Shown in pieces: positions 1-11,047 of a stretch of DNA of 64,000 nucleotides (positions within the stretch are counted from its first letter, which is position 1; each line of letters opens with the position of its first letter). This stretch comes from Isoetes taiwanensis (taxonomy: Eukaryota > Streptophyta > Lycopodiopsida > Isoetales > Isoetaceae). The translations under genes were made by a program, and so were the position numbers. The notes below the pieces were generated by a model. The model was given only the letters and a program-made list of their open reading frames with translations, searched no databases and was not told the origin of the DNA. Location: the NCBI GenBank assembly GCA_021234155.1, contig JAJEKV010000053.1, positions 6,106,488-6,170,487 on the forward strand, given 5' to 3'.

Positions 1-234
1 ATCAGAGAACTGTGGCCATAGCTCAAAATAAATGAGTCAAACACATCGAATAAGTTTCATTATGTTCAAAATTTAGTTTCTAGTGGCATGCCTCAATTTC
101 TTTGTTATCCAACCACAGTAATGCCTGTTGATATCTTCACCATACCATCCTAGGGGGATCATGCCATCATCCTCTTCTTCAAGTGAGGGTTCTTCATGTA
201 ATGATCAAGATTCCATCATGACACTGAATGAGGG
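1..234. other. No gene seen
   Basis: AT-rich sequence without a convincing open frame or repeat. It ends at the first base of an LTR-like segment. Confidence 0.5.
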
Positions 235-468
235 TGTTGAAGAAAGAAATGACAAGTAATAGTCTGATAGAATCCTAATATTGGATAGTTTGTTAAATAG
301 TTATATCAGATAATTATATCTGTCTATTCATGTCTAGATGTGGCATACTACTATAAATAGGAGTGATATTTTCAAAAATAACATGCACCTTCCAGTTCTT
401 ATATGCGCTCCTGTGCCATCATTCTCTTGAGTTGCTCTCTACCTTCTTCCTTGTTTTTCTCTCTTTCA
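235..468 (+). repeat. Copia-type LTR remnant (copy 1)
   Basis: This segment matches 36,255-36,481 over its whole length: both start TG(T/C)TGAAGAAAGAAA, pass through GATAGAATCCTA-type sequence, and end in a pyrimidine-rich block (TTGTTTTTCTCTCTTTCA). An ACTATAAATAGG at about 350 would be the TATA box of the LTR promoter. The other copy is followed by a primer-binding-like site and gag; this one is not, so it is a solo or orphaned LTR. I see no 5-bp target duplication. Assignment to Copia rests on the coding sequence next to the other copy. Confidence 0.7.
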
Positions 469-479
469 AGTTTCTTGAC

Positions 480-1945
480 ATAAGAATATCATAAGCCAAA
501 ATAGATGATGCAAATGCTCCCAATTCTACTTGAAAAATCAAGGATGAATGAAACAATCCCAAGCATCCACTGTGCAGACCAATGTAAAAGAAACTATTTA
601 ATCATTATGCAAGAAGTAGATGGACAATTCACCAATTAATAGTGCTATGACCAAGGAGCTTGACATACATAGTAGAAAACTAGTTCTAGATGGTGCTTCT
701 TTCATCTCCAACAGAAAACTCTTGCACCATTGCTGTTATATTTCCAGACTGCTCATATTTGGAGCTACAGTTAATGCTTGTGGCATTTTTCTACTATAAA
801 GATGCATGTGCCAAGGATAGATTATGTACAGTTTTCTTAAAATCTATATATATTTTTTCAAAAAATATATTTTGGAAGTGTAAAAAGTGTTTTTGCCAAT
901 TTAATACCCCAACCCCACTTTAAAAAAAAAAAAAAAAATGATGGATGCGACTCCGACGGCGCATAGACACATGTAAAAGTAAATGGAAAGCAGCCGGAAA
1001 CAGACGTGGCTGTGACATTATGAGGCCATATAATCCACACAAGCGGCTGCCAGATTCTCGATGCGGATGCGCCTATTCTAACCCTGGTGATTGCACAATC
1101 CTGAAAATGTAATTGCCAAAGATGCCTTGGGCTACAACCAGGAGCAAACGTGGTCAAAAGAAAATTCCATTACTCATTACCCTTATCAAAAATCTCATTT
1201 TCGTAGTCGCATCTAGTTGCAGAACACAGATGGGGCAACTTCGTGGTGTCCGCGATGATATGAAAGTGCGGCCGTAAACAAGTTTTGTGGCCGAAGGAGT
1301 TGCAACTTGCGGATGCACGCTTTATATGACGTCCGCATAGATGATATCTAGCGGCCGCATTAACTTGCGGCTGTGGTAATGTGGCTGTGTAGACGCCATG
1401 AGTTTAGCGCTGCCGCAAGTCCACCTTGAAGTGATCGTATAATATTCTGATTGTGCATCTACAGAGTTGCCAAACGCAGATGCCAAGTTTTTTACTCAGC
1501 CGCATTCCTGAATATTCGTGTTCATGACATTTTTCGACAATTTTCTATTGGCCATTTTTTCACGTATAAAATGTGTAAATTTGCAAAAAAAAGAGGAGCT
1601 TTCATACATTTCATACCTTTTTCGTGTTTTACGTATGCAACTTCGATCAATCATTGGCACGTGCAGTTATGCATGAACTATTGTTGCCAAAAGGTTGTTT
1701 TAGCCATTAGAGGTTTTTTGGGATCACTTATTGTGCCTAACTCGATGCCAACATGGAAATCGAGCGGCAAATAAAAATGCGAGCGCGTACAACCTTTTCT
1801 TCATCCATGCATACTTTCCCGTGCGAGGCATCATCAAGGTACAAGTTCGGCATTTTCCTTACCTACTGGCCCTAGAGGTTCGGTGGGGGGGAAGCAATAA
1901 TTACAAATTATTCCCGCACTTAATTACTGCCCAAATGTCTGGGGT
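480..1945. other. Non-coding stretch, no gene recognised
   Basis: Only short frames are present. An A-run lies at about 922-938. From about 940 to 1,450 the base composition rises, with repeated GCGGC/TTGCGGC words, but I cannot assign it to any family. Confidence 0.4.
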
Positions 1946-1954
1946 GTATATAAG
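1946..1954 (+). promoter_or_regulatory. TATA-box-like core promoter
   Basis: GTATATAAG is followed 25-60 bases later by a C/T-rich leader (CTCTCAGTCCAGG). This looks like a pol II start region, from a host gene or an LTR. No long frame follows. An imperfect 25-base direct repeat (AGAGAGGATCAGACATCG) lies downstream at 2,402-2,427 and 2,445-2,470. Confidence 0.35.
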
Positions 1955-2952
1955 TACCTCCAACCTTCCCGAGCCGCCCGTCTTTTCGCGCCTCTCAGTC
2001 CAGGTTTGCTATTCTAGTTCTTTGATATAGAGGTAGTTTTTGGTTGACCTACATGGGATTTTAGTAACTTTTTCTTAGGGCCATTCACATCTTCTCCAAG
2101 CTCTGCCCGCACATGCTCTGTGAGGTGTTCTTTACAAGCTCAATGAGGTTTAAGCATTGTAATTATTATCATTTAATGTACTCCTAACCTCTTCTTTTCT
2201 TGCTTTCAGATTGCAATTAGTTCAATCACAATTGAATTCGATTGGGGCTTCTTCAATGTCTTTATTGGAAGCTTCAGTACTCTTCAACCTGCCTTACAGG
2301 ATGAATTCCGGGTCAAATGATGCAACATTAGAGGGCCATAGTTGTCGAATTTGAGTGTAAAAGAATTTTTTTCTTCGGGTTAAACACGTCTATACAATAT
2401 CAGAGAGGATCAGACATCGCCGACCGTGTATCTGTTGTGGATAAAGAGAGGATCAGACATCGCTGACCGTTTCCTGAGTTGCGGGCTAATTGTGGGTCAA
2501 TTTACTATCTTTCCTTTCTTCACTATCAATTTCTGTTGTTTAATTAGTATTGTTTTTGCTCTAAGGATTTTGTATTTCCAATGTGCAGGATCTGGAGCCA
2601 TCGAGCTATAACAAGCATGTTTCATTCTTTCTACTATGATATTAGTTCTTTGCTCTTTGAAGGTCAGACAATAGTGCAATTCGGTAATATTGGGGTTTGG
2701 TTTCTCTGCTTATTATTTGCATTATGTATTTTCATTATGAATATTTAAGCATCTTCCACGTTTCTAATTATGTGCACTTTAACAGATAATAGTTGCATAT
2801 GTTCCTCATCCGAAGCTATCTATGCTTTACAAGCCCTTGCTTTAGTTAGCACATACCTAACAATGTTAACCTTTAAGATTGCATTGCTTTTCTTCATTTC
2901 ACATAGTCAGTCCTTCATTGAATAAATAGATTTGTTGAGAATAAATTGTTAA

Positions 2953-3020
2953 AATGAGTTGTAGTTTCTTGGTAAGACTCTAGGTTTCTAATGAACGGGT
3001 TGCAGATTCAAATCTGTATT
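2953..3020 (+). repeat. tRNA-like SINE head or tRNA pseudogene
   Basis: The segment has a pol III A-box-like TTGGTAAGACTC and a B-box-like AGATTCAAATCT about 35 bases apart. Between them GGTTTCTAATGAACG resembles an anticodon arm, with TCT at the anticodon position. The B-box stem (CAGAT/ATCTG) can pair. The acceptor stem does not pair, so this is not a working tRNA gene. A tRNA-derived SINE head is the likeliest reading. Confidence 0.4.
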
Positions 3021-3050
3021 TTGTTAACAACCTCAAAAACGTGGTTATAG

Positions 3051-3530
3051 TGTGAATTTGCCATGTCCATAACCCAATGGATACATGCATTTCGCACTGT
3101 GGCCATTATGCAACGGTGCGAATTTGCCATGTCACATCACAATGGATACATGCACTTCGCACTGTGGCCACTGTGCCCACTTTTTTTTTTTTTTTGTAAA
3201 AAAGAATCCTTTTTTTTTCTTTTTAGGGCATGGCTACGACGCGAATTTACCATGTCCACAACATAACGAATACATGCATTTCGCACCGTGGCCACTATGC
3301 CCACATCTTTTTTTTTTCGTAATTTTTTTTAGGGCGTGGCTACAGTGCGAATTTGCCATGTCCACAACATAATGGATACATGCATTTTGCACCATGGCCA
3401 CTATGCCCACATCTTTTTTTTTCATAATTTTGTTTTTTAGGGCATGGCTACAATGCGAATTTGCCATGTCCACGGCCCAATGGATACATGCATTTCCCAC
3501 TGTAGCCACTGTGCCCACTTTTCTTTTTCT
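3051..3530 (+). repeat. Tandem array, ~108-bp unit, about five copies
   Basis: The block GTGCGAATTTGCCATGTCC followed by AATGGATACATGCATTT and GTGGCCACTATGCCCAC recurs at about 3,055, 3,117, 3,240, 3,349 and 3,457. Copies are separated by T-runs and TTAGGGC(G/A)TGGCTAC. The first interval is short (~62 bp). Open frames across this block on both strands are by-products of the repeat. Confidence 0.85.
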
Positions 3531-3599
3531 TTTTTTCCTTTTCTTTTCTTTTTTTTTTAATACTTTTTTTTTTGCACATGTTCCACTACACTTTTCCCT

Positions 3600-3918
3600 A
3601 GTGATTTGCTCCAGGAAGCTTCAATATATCTATAGCCAGATTTGGATCCATGAGTTTCTTAGTGGCGTTGACCAGATGGTTCTGCAGTCTGGCGACAAAG
3701 TTGATACACTTCTTCATCAAAATCCGAAGGAAAATGTAGATTTCCCACATATTTCGGCGAGGATTAACATCAATCCAAATTCAAAATCCTCACCAAAGCT
3801 TCGGCGCCCATTTGAGGCGTTCTCGGTATCCTGCTCGATGTACTTCCTGGAGCTTCAGTTCGGTGGGAAGGTGGGTGGAGGGGGAGGTATGCTTAATGAG
3901 TACAAAAACAACCAGTAA
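3600..3918 (+). other. Coding-like segment of unknown identity
   Basis: An open frame continues out of the satellite into non-repetitive sequence of normal amino-acid mix (for example IWIHEFLSGVDQMVLQSGDK), ends in a Gly-rich stretch and stops at 3,918. I recognise no family. Its start lies inside the satellite, so if real it is an exon or the tail of an older gene. Confidence 0.25.
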
Positions 3919-4476
3919 TAATGCAGTTTACCAGGTTCGATTGTGCGTCAGGCTCGGATAAGGGTCGTGGGAGGCTTTTGGCCCATTGCTACAGGTTCAG
4001 GTACCAACTAAATCTGCAACTACTTATGGCAATAATAAACCATGAGTTAGCACTCTAGATCTTAGATCCAAAAATATCCTTAGAAATACGGAATTATTTT
4101 CTCTTTTGCCATTGCACATGATCTGTGCCCAATATGGTTTAATGCCTGAAGCTTAGTAAGGCAAAGGTTTCTAAATAAAAATTGATCGTTTTGATAGCCA
4201 TGCGGCTTCTGTTAAAGCACCAGCAGCTTTCTCTCCATAGTGAGTTACAAAACTGCGAACAAAAATAAAAATATGCAAAAGATGAATGCTGTAATTTCTT
4301 TTACCAAAAGCATGCCCTTTCTGGTGAACCAGCATTATAAAATAGCAACGCATGTTTCTAATGACATTGTTGGTAGATTAGAAAAAGCAAAGAAATAGTG
4401 AATGATGGATGAGCATACGTAAGTAAATATTGTTATCAGCCATAAGAGAATATGAGAAGGTCGGAGGGGGGCTAGA

Positions 4477-4820
4477 GTGTTCAGAGCTATAGTGGATGTC
4501 GGACTACAGATCGAACAACTTGTGGGTTATGATAAATTTGTCAAAAAAATTCCCCAAACTGATAGGTTTGGAGTTCGACTGGTTCATCAGGTTGAGTCCT
4601 CGTTTGGAAATGCAATTATCAAGTCAAATGATCTTTTTTTGCCCTTTACTACCTCTTACGCCTTTGCATCTAAGATAGAAAATGCATCTATTTCTCCTGA
4701 TCTTGCATACCCCCAAGAAGAAGGTCGACATTTGGTCAACATCCATGGCCTTGGAATGAGATCTTTAGCCATAGAAATTGATGATGCAAAGGAGGCATTT
4801 GATTCGAGTGTAAAAAATAG
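4477..4820 (+). pseudogene. 4-hydroxyphenylpyruvate dioxygenase-like fragment
   Basis: The translation aligns by eye with the N-terminal domain of plant HPPD, the enzyme that makes homogentisate for tocopherol and plastoquinone synthesis. YDKFVKKIPQTDRFGV matches the GFKNFVRxNPxSDRFxV entry; VHQVE matches the first FHHIEFWCGD strand; ASYAF-like, SPDLAYP and HGLGMRSLAIEIDDAKEAF match the later segments. The FWCGDATNT and STGN blocks are missing or shortened, and the frame ends at the edge of the adjacent fold-back element. The C-terminal catalytic domain is absent. I read it as a truncated, intronless gene fragment. The identification is from remembered family features. Confidence 0.5.
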
Positions 4821-5166
4821 TGCCCCTGGTTTTGGGGTATTTCTATAGAAATGACTGTAATGATTTAAAATAACCCAAATGGGAATGAATCCTTCAGATG
4901 AATTGTACAGGGAAATGAGGTATTTCCATCAAAGTTAAGATTACATAAACTGGAGTTCAAAAGGTGAAGTTGTCTCATAAATCCTTACATTTTTTTGTGC
5001 ATTAAAAATAATATAACTTGTGATTTTGGACTCCGATTCATGTGATCTTATCTTTGATGGAAAGGTTCATCCTTCTATACAATTCATCTAAAGATATCAT
5101 TCCCATTCGGATCAAGAAAAAAAAGTTACGGCCATTTCCATAAAAATACCCCCAAAACCAGTGGCA
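4821..5166. mobile_element. Fold-back MITE (~346 bp)
   Basis: The left end (CTGGTTTTGGGGTATTTCTA) and the reverse complement of the right end (CTGGTTTTGGGGGTATTTTT) match. Pairing continues inward for more than 100 bases through AATGGGAATGA, AGATGAATTGTA and TTTCCATCAAAG. There is no coding capacity. It lies exactly where the HPPD-like reading frame breaks off. I could not fix a target duplication. Confidence 0.7.
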
Positions 5167-5980
5167 TCTTGGCAATTTTAGCAAAACATAAGGGTATAGT
5201 ATTTTGGAGTTTTTCTCCAAAAAGATACTCCACAATCTTCAAGTCATTTGAGGATTGTCATACAACCTCAATAAAAAAACCCCGCCTCAGAATAAATCAG
5301 AACAGTTTGTGCATCTACCCTTCACAAATCTATAGTCTTTGCCCAAATGTCTCTTCGTCAAATGAGCTAAATTTATCTTTGAATTGTTAGTAAAATTTAA
5401 GGTATTTTATAGCAGATTCATCCTTCAAAAATGAATCTGCATTGTAAGAACCTAGTATATTTTCAAGCATATGAATAGAATAGAATAGTTTTTTAGCATA
5501 TGGAAAGAGCTATAACAACCTAGTGCATCTTAGCATCAACAAGAAATTGCACATAAACGAAACTGTAGCTTTCCCTTTTAAAGTGGGGCCATACATATGA
5601 CAAACATCAAATAGGGCCGCATTCATATGACAATTTAACGTTTATACCATTATGCAGGGAATTTCCATTTCTCTATCGCCTTGAGTACTAGTCACAACTA
5701 GAAAATTACACATTTGCTCGACCCCATGCACATTTTAAATTTTGCGAACATGAACATTAGTGATACAAGTACTAACATTAGTTGGCATACTATGGATGGC
5801 GATAAAGGAGTTGTCGAAAATTGTAGCATCTTTAGTCATATTGTTAATATTAATGCTCATAATGGTACTAAATGAGCTGACATAAAGCTCGATACAATTG
5901 ATAGGAGAATATTTGATAATATTGGTGCTGCTAATAGCATCGATCCGAGCCATCGGATCGCCATTCTGGGAAGGGACGAG
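5167..5980. other. Non-coding stretch
   Basis: AT-rich sequence without a supported gene. From about 5,750 to 5,950 it carries scattered ACTAA/TGATAC words resembling the tandem repeat at 17.9-18.2 kb, so both may derive from the same older element into which the 11.4-kb transposon inserted. Confidence 0.35.
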
Positions 5981-5983
5981 CTA

Positions 5984-5993
5984 CTATATAAGG
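5984..5993 (+). promoter_or_regulatory. TATA box with C/T-rich leader
   Basis: CTATATAAGG is followed by a pyrimidine-rich leader (CTTCTCACAGCAGCTCTTCT), the usual look of a plant pol II start site. An ATG lies about 100 bases downstream at 6,091. Confidence 0.5.
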
Positions 5994-6090
5994 CTTTTTC
6001 CTCTTTCGGACTGGTTATCGGCGTCTTCTCACAGCAGCTCTTCTTCTATTCTCGTTGCTTCCCTCCCTTCCCGCCCTGCTGCGTGGGGGC

Positions 6091-6432
6091 ATGAGTTTGC
6101 TTTTCTCTAACCATTCACGGGTGTTTTTTAGGGGTTCTTTGTGTTGCTTGCAGGCTTTCGCCATCTTCTGGGGTCCTGCTATATTTTGTGTTCGCCATAA
6201 ACCCATCTCCTTCGGTTTTCCAGGCAACACATTCAAGGTTGTTGGCGACCATTTCTCATTACGGTTTTCCTCGAAAACCCGAAAGGGCGGGGTTCTTTAT
6301 CCCGATGAGAAGTTGTCGCCATTACCCTTCTATATTGCCTGTGCACATTTCTTTTTACGGGGTAGTCCGATATTGTTCCTATGGTCGGCTACCCCTCTCT
6401 ATTCTTCAAAACATTGTATACTGCTGCTGTGA
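6091..6432 (+). CDS. Possible first exon or truncated gene, unknown product
   Basis: A 113-codon frame starts at the first ATG after the TATA box and leader at 5,984. It is rich in Phe, Leu, Ser and Cys and has no recognisable domain. A second overlapping frame (6,188-6,439) looks equally plausible and would need splicing: TTTTTTAG and GCTTGCAG acceptor-like sites lie between. The 11.4-kb transposon starts 115 bases after the stop and may have separated this block from the rest of its gene. An organelle-targeting first exon is possible but not shown. Confidence 0.25.
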   Translation: MSLLFSNHSRVFFRGSLCCLQAFAIFWGPAIFCVRHKPISFGFPGNTFKVVGDHFSLRFSSKTRKGGVLYPDEKLSPLPFYIACAHFFLRGSPILFLWSATPLYSSKHCILLL

Positions 6433-6553
6433 TGAATGACAAGCCTATCCATCTTGCGAGTCCCTTCCCAGAATACTAACATCTATTGTGGTATATACCA
6501 TGGCCATGACACAAACATTCACGAAATATGTGACACTGAAGGTGCTAGTATAG

Positions 6554-6579
6554 GGGTGAAAGCATGTTGTAGTGGAACA
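6554..6579 (+). repeat. Left terminal inverted repeat
   Basis: Begins GGGTGAAAGCATGTTGTAGT and is a perfect inverted match to 17,903-17,928 over 26 bases. It is followed by CACCACATTTTTGGGTGC, which is mirrored just inside the right end (CCACCACATTTTTAGGGG). Confidence 0.9.
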
Positions 6580-7679
6580 AAAACGTGCATTTTAGCACCA
6601 CATTTTTGGGTGCTAAGTGTGGTGGGAACTACCGAATTTGTAGTGGGAGAGGGAGTTATTTTTTCAAAAATACACATAATTACTTATTCAAAATTTTGTC
6701 CTTTCAGTCTTATTCGGGCTTATTCAAAGAACGCATTACACGATCATTTTCCCTCAAAAAAACTCGATCACGCCTCCCTTAATCCCGCAAGACCATTTTC
6801 GATTCTCGAATTTTCATTTTCCCTCAAAAACTCGATCACGCCCCTTAATCTGCCAAGACCATTTCTCGATTTTCGGCAAGAAGATCGATCACTTAAATGG
6901 CTCGATCATACCGGACTTGAATGCCACGGGATACACCTACAAGGAAATGTACAGCAAGAAAAGCATTACGCCACACAAGAAGAAATCGAGTCCGTTTGGG
7001 GACCGAAAGTATTAGGAAAATCCACTTACACGTGTGGGTTGCATTCTAGATTCGGGGGATGCCCATGATTCTTTGTTGTTTAGAATATTGTTTTGTTTCA
7101 TCATGCAAGGTTGAAGAATCGAAAGCAAGGAGAGGTATAATGAATATATGTGCCTTTACAAAAAAATCACAGGCGAGGAAGTGTGCCCGGGGAGGCATGG
7201 CCTCACAGACTATGGTCATGCGTATTACCTTCACACAAAAGGAAAAGAAATAAACGGTTGAGTTTCCGCAACAGTTAAGAGAAAAAAGGGTCTCAAGACT
7301 CTCCGTCCCAACGTAAGAGGAAGCATGCAAGCATTTCAAATAGTGTGGAAGCAGAAAGCAACCGCCACGAGATGATGCTTCCTCTCTTGAAATGACTAGG
7401 CCACAATTCAAGCCTCCCTCAAGTCAGAAGAATCTCGGGGAAAAATCCGAAAAAATAGGTACTTTTCAACCCTCTTCTTCCGGAACCACCATATGATGCA
7501 ATTTAATATTGAACCTGTTATTTTCCAAGAAGGTCTAGCAAGCTTGAACAATCGTGTACACCACTTACTTCTTCATTTGGGTGTGTTGTGAGTTATGTGT
7601 AGGAAATTTGTGCCGCTAGTTTCGAGTTGTGGTGGATAATTTCAGTTCTGATGAGTATGTAGCTCCAAATGTGTTCTGG

Positions 7680-8275
7680 GACGGTCATATGGTGCCAATT
7701 ATATGTTAATAATGTAGTTTATAGCATATGTAGTGTCACATATAGTACCAAACATGGTACCTTATCTGAATAGTGAATTGGCTTCCATATGTTTCTATAC
7801 TTAGTGTCATATGTGATGTTAGATATGGTGATACTTGTGAATGGTGGATTGTCTGCCATATGTGGTGCCAACTGCTGCGCTAAATATTGCACCACGCTAT
7901 CTGCCACATATGGGGTGGTGGATGCCTGCCGGATGTGGTGCCTTCTTTGCATTGTGGTGCCACATGTGGTGTCTAATGTGGCACCACTATGGATCCACAT
8001 TTTGCACCACATGTGGTGTCTTTGACGCCATTTGTGGTGCGAAGTAATGGATTGCCATATGTGGTGCCTTGAGTGCATTGTGGTGCCATAGGTGGTGTGT
8101 CATGTGGCACGGTTTGGTGCCACATGCCACACCACATGTGGTGAATATGACGCCACCCTGGTGCCACATGCCACACCACATGTGGTGAATATGATGCCAT
8201 TTGTGGTGCAAAGTTTGTCATGATGGAATTTGTGGTGTGTAAAGTGGTGCCTGTTGTGTCATGTGGTACTAACCT
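7680..8275 (+). repeat. TGTGGTG-rich satellite cluster
   Basis: The words CATATGTGGTGCC, TGCACCACATGTGGTG and TTGTGGTGCCA recur about every 15-40 bases for ~600 bp. Many are CACCACATGTGGTG palindromes. Frames on both strands (His/Met/Trp-rich) are produced by the repeat. It lies inside the 11.4-kb transposon and could be a cluster of transposase-binding sites. Confidence 0.85.
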
Positions 8276-8668
8276 TGATTACTTTCCGGTTGAATTCAAC
8301 AGACACCGGGAGAATGGATCAACTCTACAAGATCGGTGATTAGGTGTAAGGCAAGATCGGAAGTGATTCAAGTGTAAGTCCGCTTTCACCTCTTGAGGTA
8401 CTTCATAACAAAATTCTCAAGTGCTTAGTATAATTGTATTCTCATTGACAAATTTTATTCTCTTTGCGGATTTGCAATCACCGTTTGCATTGAGAATTCT
8501 TTGTCATGAATTTTCTACAAAGATGTGAGTAGGGAGGATCAAAAGCAACTTCAAGCTACTGAGGCACTTACAGGTGAGCACTTATAGGTAGCTTAATTTA
8601 CATGCTAAGGGCCTGATGTAAGGGACAGATGCCAATTAGGATTAGTGGACTTCCTAATCTTTCACCCT

Positions 8669-8791
8669 GGCTTAGTCTCTTTCGTTTGTCCTGTTTGATG
8701 TGTCTAATTTGCCCCCTAGGATGAGGTCGCTCACTCATTTTAGGTGGCGAATTAGATACATCAAGCAGGAAACTCGAAAAGAGAGTAAGCC
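8669..8791. repeat. Hairpin-forming inverted repeat 1
   Basis: The left arm GGCTTAGTCTCTTTCG...GTGTCTAATTTGCC pairs with the right arm GGCGAATTAGATACAT...AAAGAGAGTAAGCC. This gives a ~48-bp imperfect stem with a loop of about 25 bases containing CCTAGGATGAGGTCGCTCAC. Confidence 0.8.
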
Positions 8792-8792
8792 T

Positions 8793-8909
8793 GGCTTAGT
8801 CTCCTTCATTTTCTGTTTGAGGTATCTAATTTGCCCCCTAGGATGACATCGCTCACTTTCGGTGGCTTAATTAGATACATCAAGGTGAAACTCGAAAAGG
8901 GAGTAAGCC
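8793..8909. repeat. Hairpin-forming inverted repeat 2
   Basis: Same design as the preceding hairpin: GGCTTAGTCTCCTTC...TATCTAATTTGCC pairs with GGCTTAATTAGATAC...AAGGGAGTAAGCC around a loop with CCTAGGATGACATCGC. Confidence 0.8.
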
Positions 8910-9344
8910 CGACATAAAACAAGATCCTGGCTGGCTTAGTCTCTTTTGCTTCTCCTGTTTTGTGTATCTAAAGTGCCCCCTGGGATTGCTGAATGCGGAT
9001 TGCTGAATGCAGTCACCAATACCATCTTCCATGTCTGCTCAGCCTCTTGAGGTACTTCATAACAAAATTCCTGAAGTGCTTAGTATAATTGTTTCCTCAT
9101 TGACAAATTTGCGTTCACTTTGCGGGATTTGTAATCATCTGTTGCATTGAGAATTCTTTGTCATGAATTTTCTACAAAGATGGGTACAAGCCTTAGGTGT
9201 GAGTAGGGAGGATCAAAAGCAACTTCAATCTACTGAGGCACTTACAGATGAGCACTTATAGGTAGCTTAGTTTACATGCTAAGGGCCTGATGTAAGGGAC
9301 AGATGCCAATTAGGATTAGTGGACTTCCTAATCTTTCACCCCAC

Positions 9345-9466
9345 GGCTTAGTCTCTTTTCGTTTGTCCTGTTTGATGTGTCTAATTTGCCCCTAGGATGA
9401 GGTCGCTCACTCATTTTAGGTGGCTTAATTAGATACATCAAGTGAAACTCGGAAAAGAGAGTAAGC
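9345..9466. repeat. Hairpin-forming inverted repeat 3
   Basis: Second-copy counterpart of the hairpin at 8,669. The arms still pair despite substitutions, with left arm GGCTTAGTCTCTTTTCG and right arm GAAAAGAGAGTAAGC. Confidence 0.8.
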
Positions 9467-9468
9467 TC

Positions 9469-9582
9469 GGCTTAGTCTCCTTCGTTTTTCTTTTGCGGTA
9501 TCTAATTTGCCCCCTAGGATGACATCGCCACTCGGTGGCTTAATTAGATACATCATCAGGAAACTTCGAAAAAGGAGTAAGC
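9469..9582. repeat. Hairpin-forming inverted repeat 4
   Basis: Second-copy counterpart of the hairpin at 8,793, with a shortened loop (GACATCGCCACTCGGTGG). Confidence 0.8.
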
Positions 9583-10377
9583 CCGACATAAAACAAGATC
9601 CCTGGCTGGCTTAGTCTCTTTTGCTTCTCCCTGTTTTGTGTATCTAAAGTGCCAAGTCAAGTCAAGCTCGATGAGGTGCTCCAACCGGACAAACAATCGC
9701 CGTGATCGCCAGATGCATTAAGTCATGCTCCACACCAACTCGCCAAATCGCCAGATGCATCAGTTATGATCCGAACAAATCGTTTGGTGAATGTAAGTCA
9801 CAAGGTAACTTCCAACCTTTTGTGCCTCGTCTTCTTTTTAATTTGACCCATATAGTTACCGAATCAAGTTAGGAAGTGTCTCGAGAAAAAGCAAGAGCGT
9901 AATTCCAAGCAAAAGATACCTCCAAGACATTCGAAGCATATATGTGTCTTGCTATATGTGTCTTTGTAAAGCATGTTGTGGCTGCGATAATCTGAGACTT
10001 GGACATACTATCCCAATGCAAGGTGAGTTCAGTGAATTTGAAGGTATTACTCATCCAATGTGAGGCCTGATATGTTTGTTGCGAGGGTGTACCAATTTCT
10101 AGTTGCGGTTTGTTGGACACGAGAATGATGATTGATGTTGTGAAGCACGATTCTTTGTAGTAATGAAGTCGAGGTTGATGTGATCAATAGATCTTTACTT
10201 GTAATCACATGTTTGTATTATTGTAACCAAAGAGGTTATTCTTGTAACCTATTCTTTCATTGACACTCTAATGTACATTGTTGTATACTATTGTATACAA
10301 TAGACTTTTCTGGCTGACCAGAGCAACACTCTGGTGGAGTTCAAATCTCCAAAAGAAATTGATGTATTCAAAGATTC

Positions 10378-10490
10378 ATGACAATGTGGTGTTACATGTC
10401 GCGGATAGATGTGGTGATGCAAATGGTGCATGTGGTGAATCATGTGGTGCGTTTGGTGAACCATGTGGTGAATCATGTGGTGAATCATAG
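10378..10490 (+). repeat. TGTGGTG cluster
   Basis: AATGTGGTGTTACATG, GATGTGGTGATGC and then several GAA(T/C)CATGTGGTG repeats. A second cluster of the same words lies at 10,645-10,722. Confidence 0.8.
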
Positions 10491-10494
10491 GTGG

Positions 10495-10875
10495 CATGCT
10501 GGAGCTTACGTTTCATGTTGGAGCCTAGGTGGCATGTTTGAGCCACCTTGGCATGTTTGAGCCTAGGTGGCATATTTGAGCCACCTTGGCATGCTTGAGC
10601 CTTTACATGACCTTTGTTACATGTTTGACTTCCATTGACCAACATGTTTGGTGATGCAAATGGTGCATGTGGTGGATCATGTGGTGCATTTGGTGAATCA
10701 TGTGGTGAATCATGTGGTGAATCATAGGTGGCATGTTGGGGCTTACGTGGCATGTTGGAGCCTAGGTAGCATGTTTGAGCCACCTTGGCATGTTGGAGCC
10801 TAGGTGGCATGCTTTTCGGTCTATGTGGCATGCTTGACCCTTCTTTGTGGCATGTTGGAGCCTAGGTGGCATGCA
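10495..10875 (+). repeat. 19-bp minisatellite (small array)
   Basis: Units of the type GGTGGCATGTTGGAGCCTA and TTGGCATGTTTGAGCCACC are repeated head to tail, interrupted by the TGTGGTG block at 10,645-10,722. It is the same repeat family as the long array at 30.25-31.66 kb. Confidence 0.85.
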
Positions 10876-11047
10876 TGCAAACGCCCCTTTCCTCTTCCTC
10901 GCCTCATTCCCAAAATCGTATGGATGCCTACGATTTGCATCCCTTTTATTCCCAAAATTCCGCCTGCAGCCTTCATTCCGCCCCCATCGTCTATTCCGCC
11001 ATCTCCTTCACTCCTTCCCCATTCAGTCCATCTCCTTCACTTCCGCC

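Larger units (their letters stand above)
8391..9652. repeat. Two tandem ~0.6-kb repeats (8,391-8,976 and 9,044-9,652)
   Basis: The copies share CTCTTGAGGTACTTCATAAC at the start, GGCCTGATGTAAGGGACAGA in the middle and GTGTATCTAAAGTGCC at the end, with a period of about 653 bp. They differ by small indels, so the duplication is not recent. Each copy holds two hairpin-forming inverted repeats. Confidence 0.85.

Noticed and set aside
7719..8221. His/Met/Trp-rich frames on both strands
   Set aside because: They follow the CACCACATGTGGTG satellite and have no start context or family similarity.
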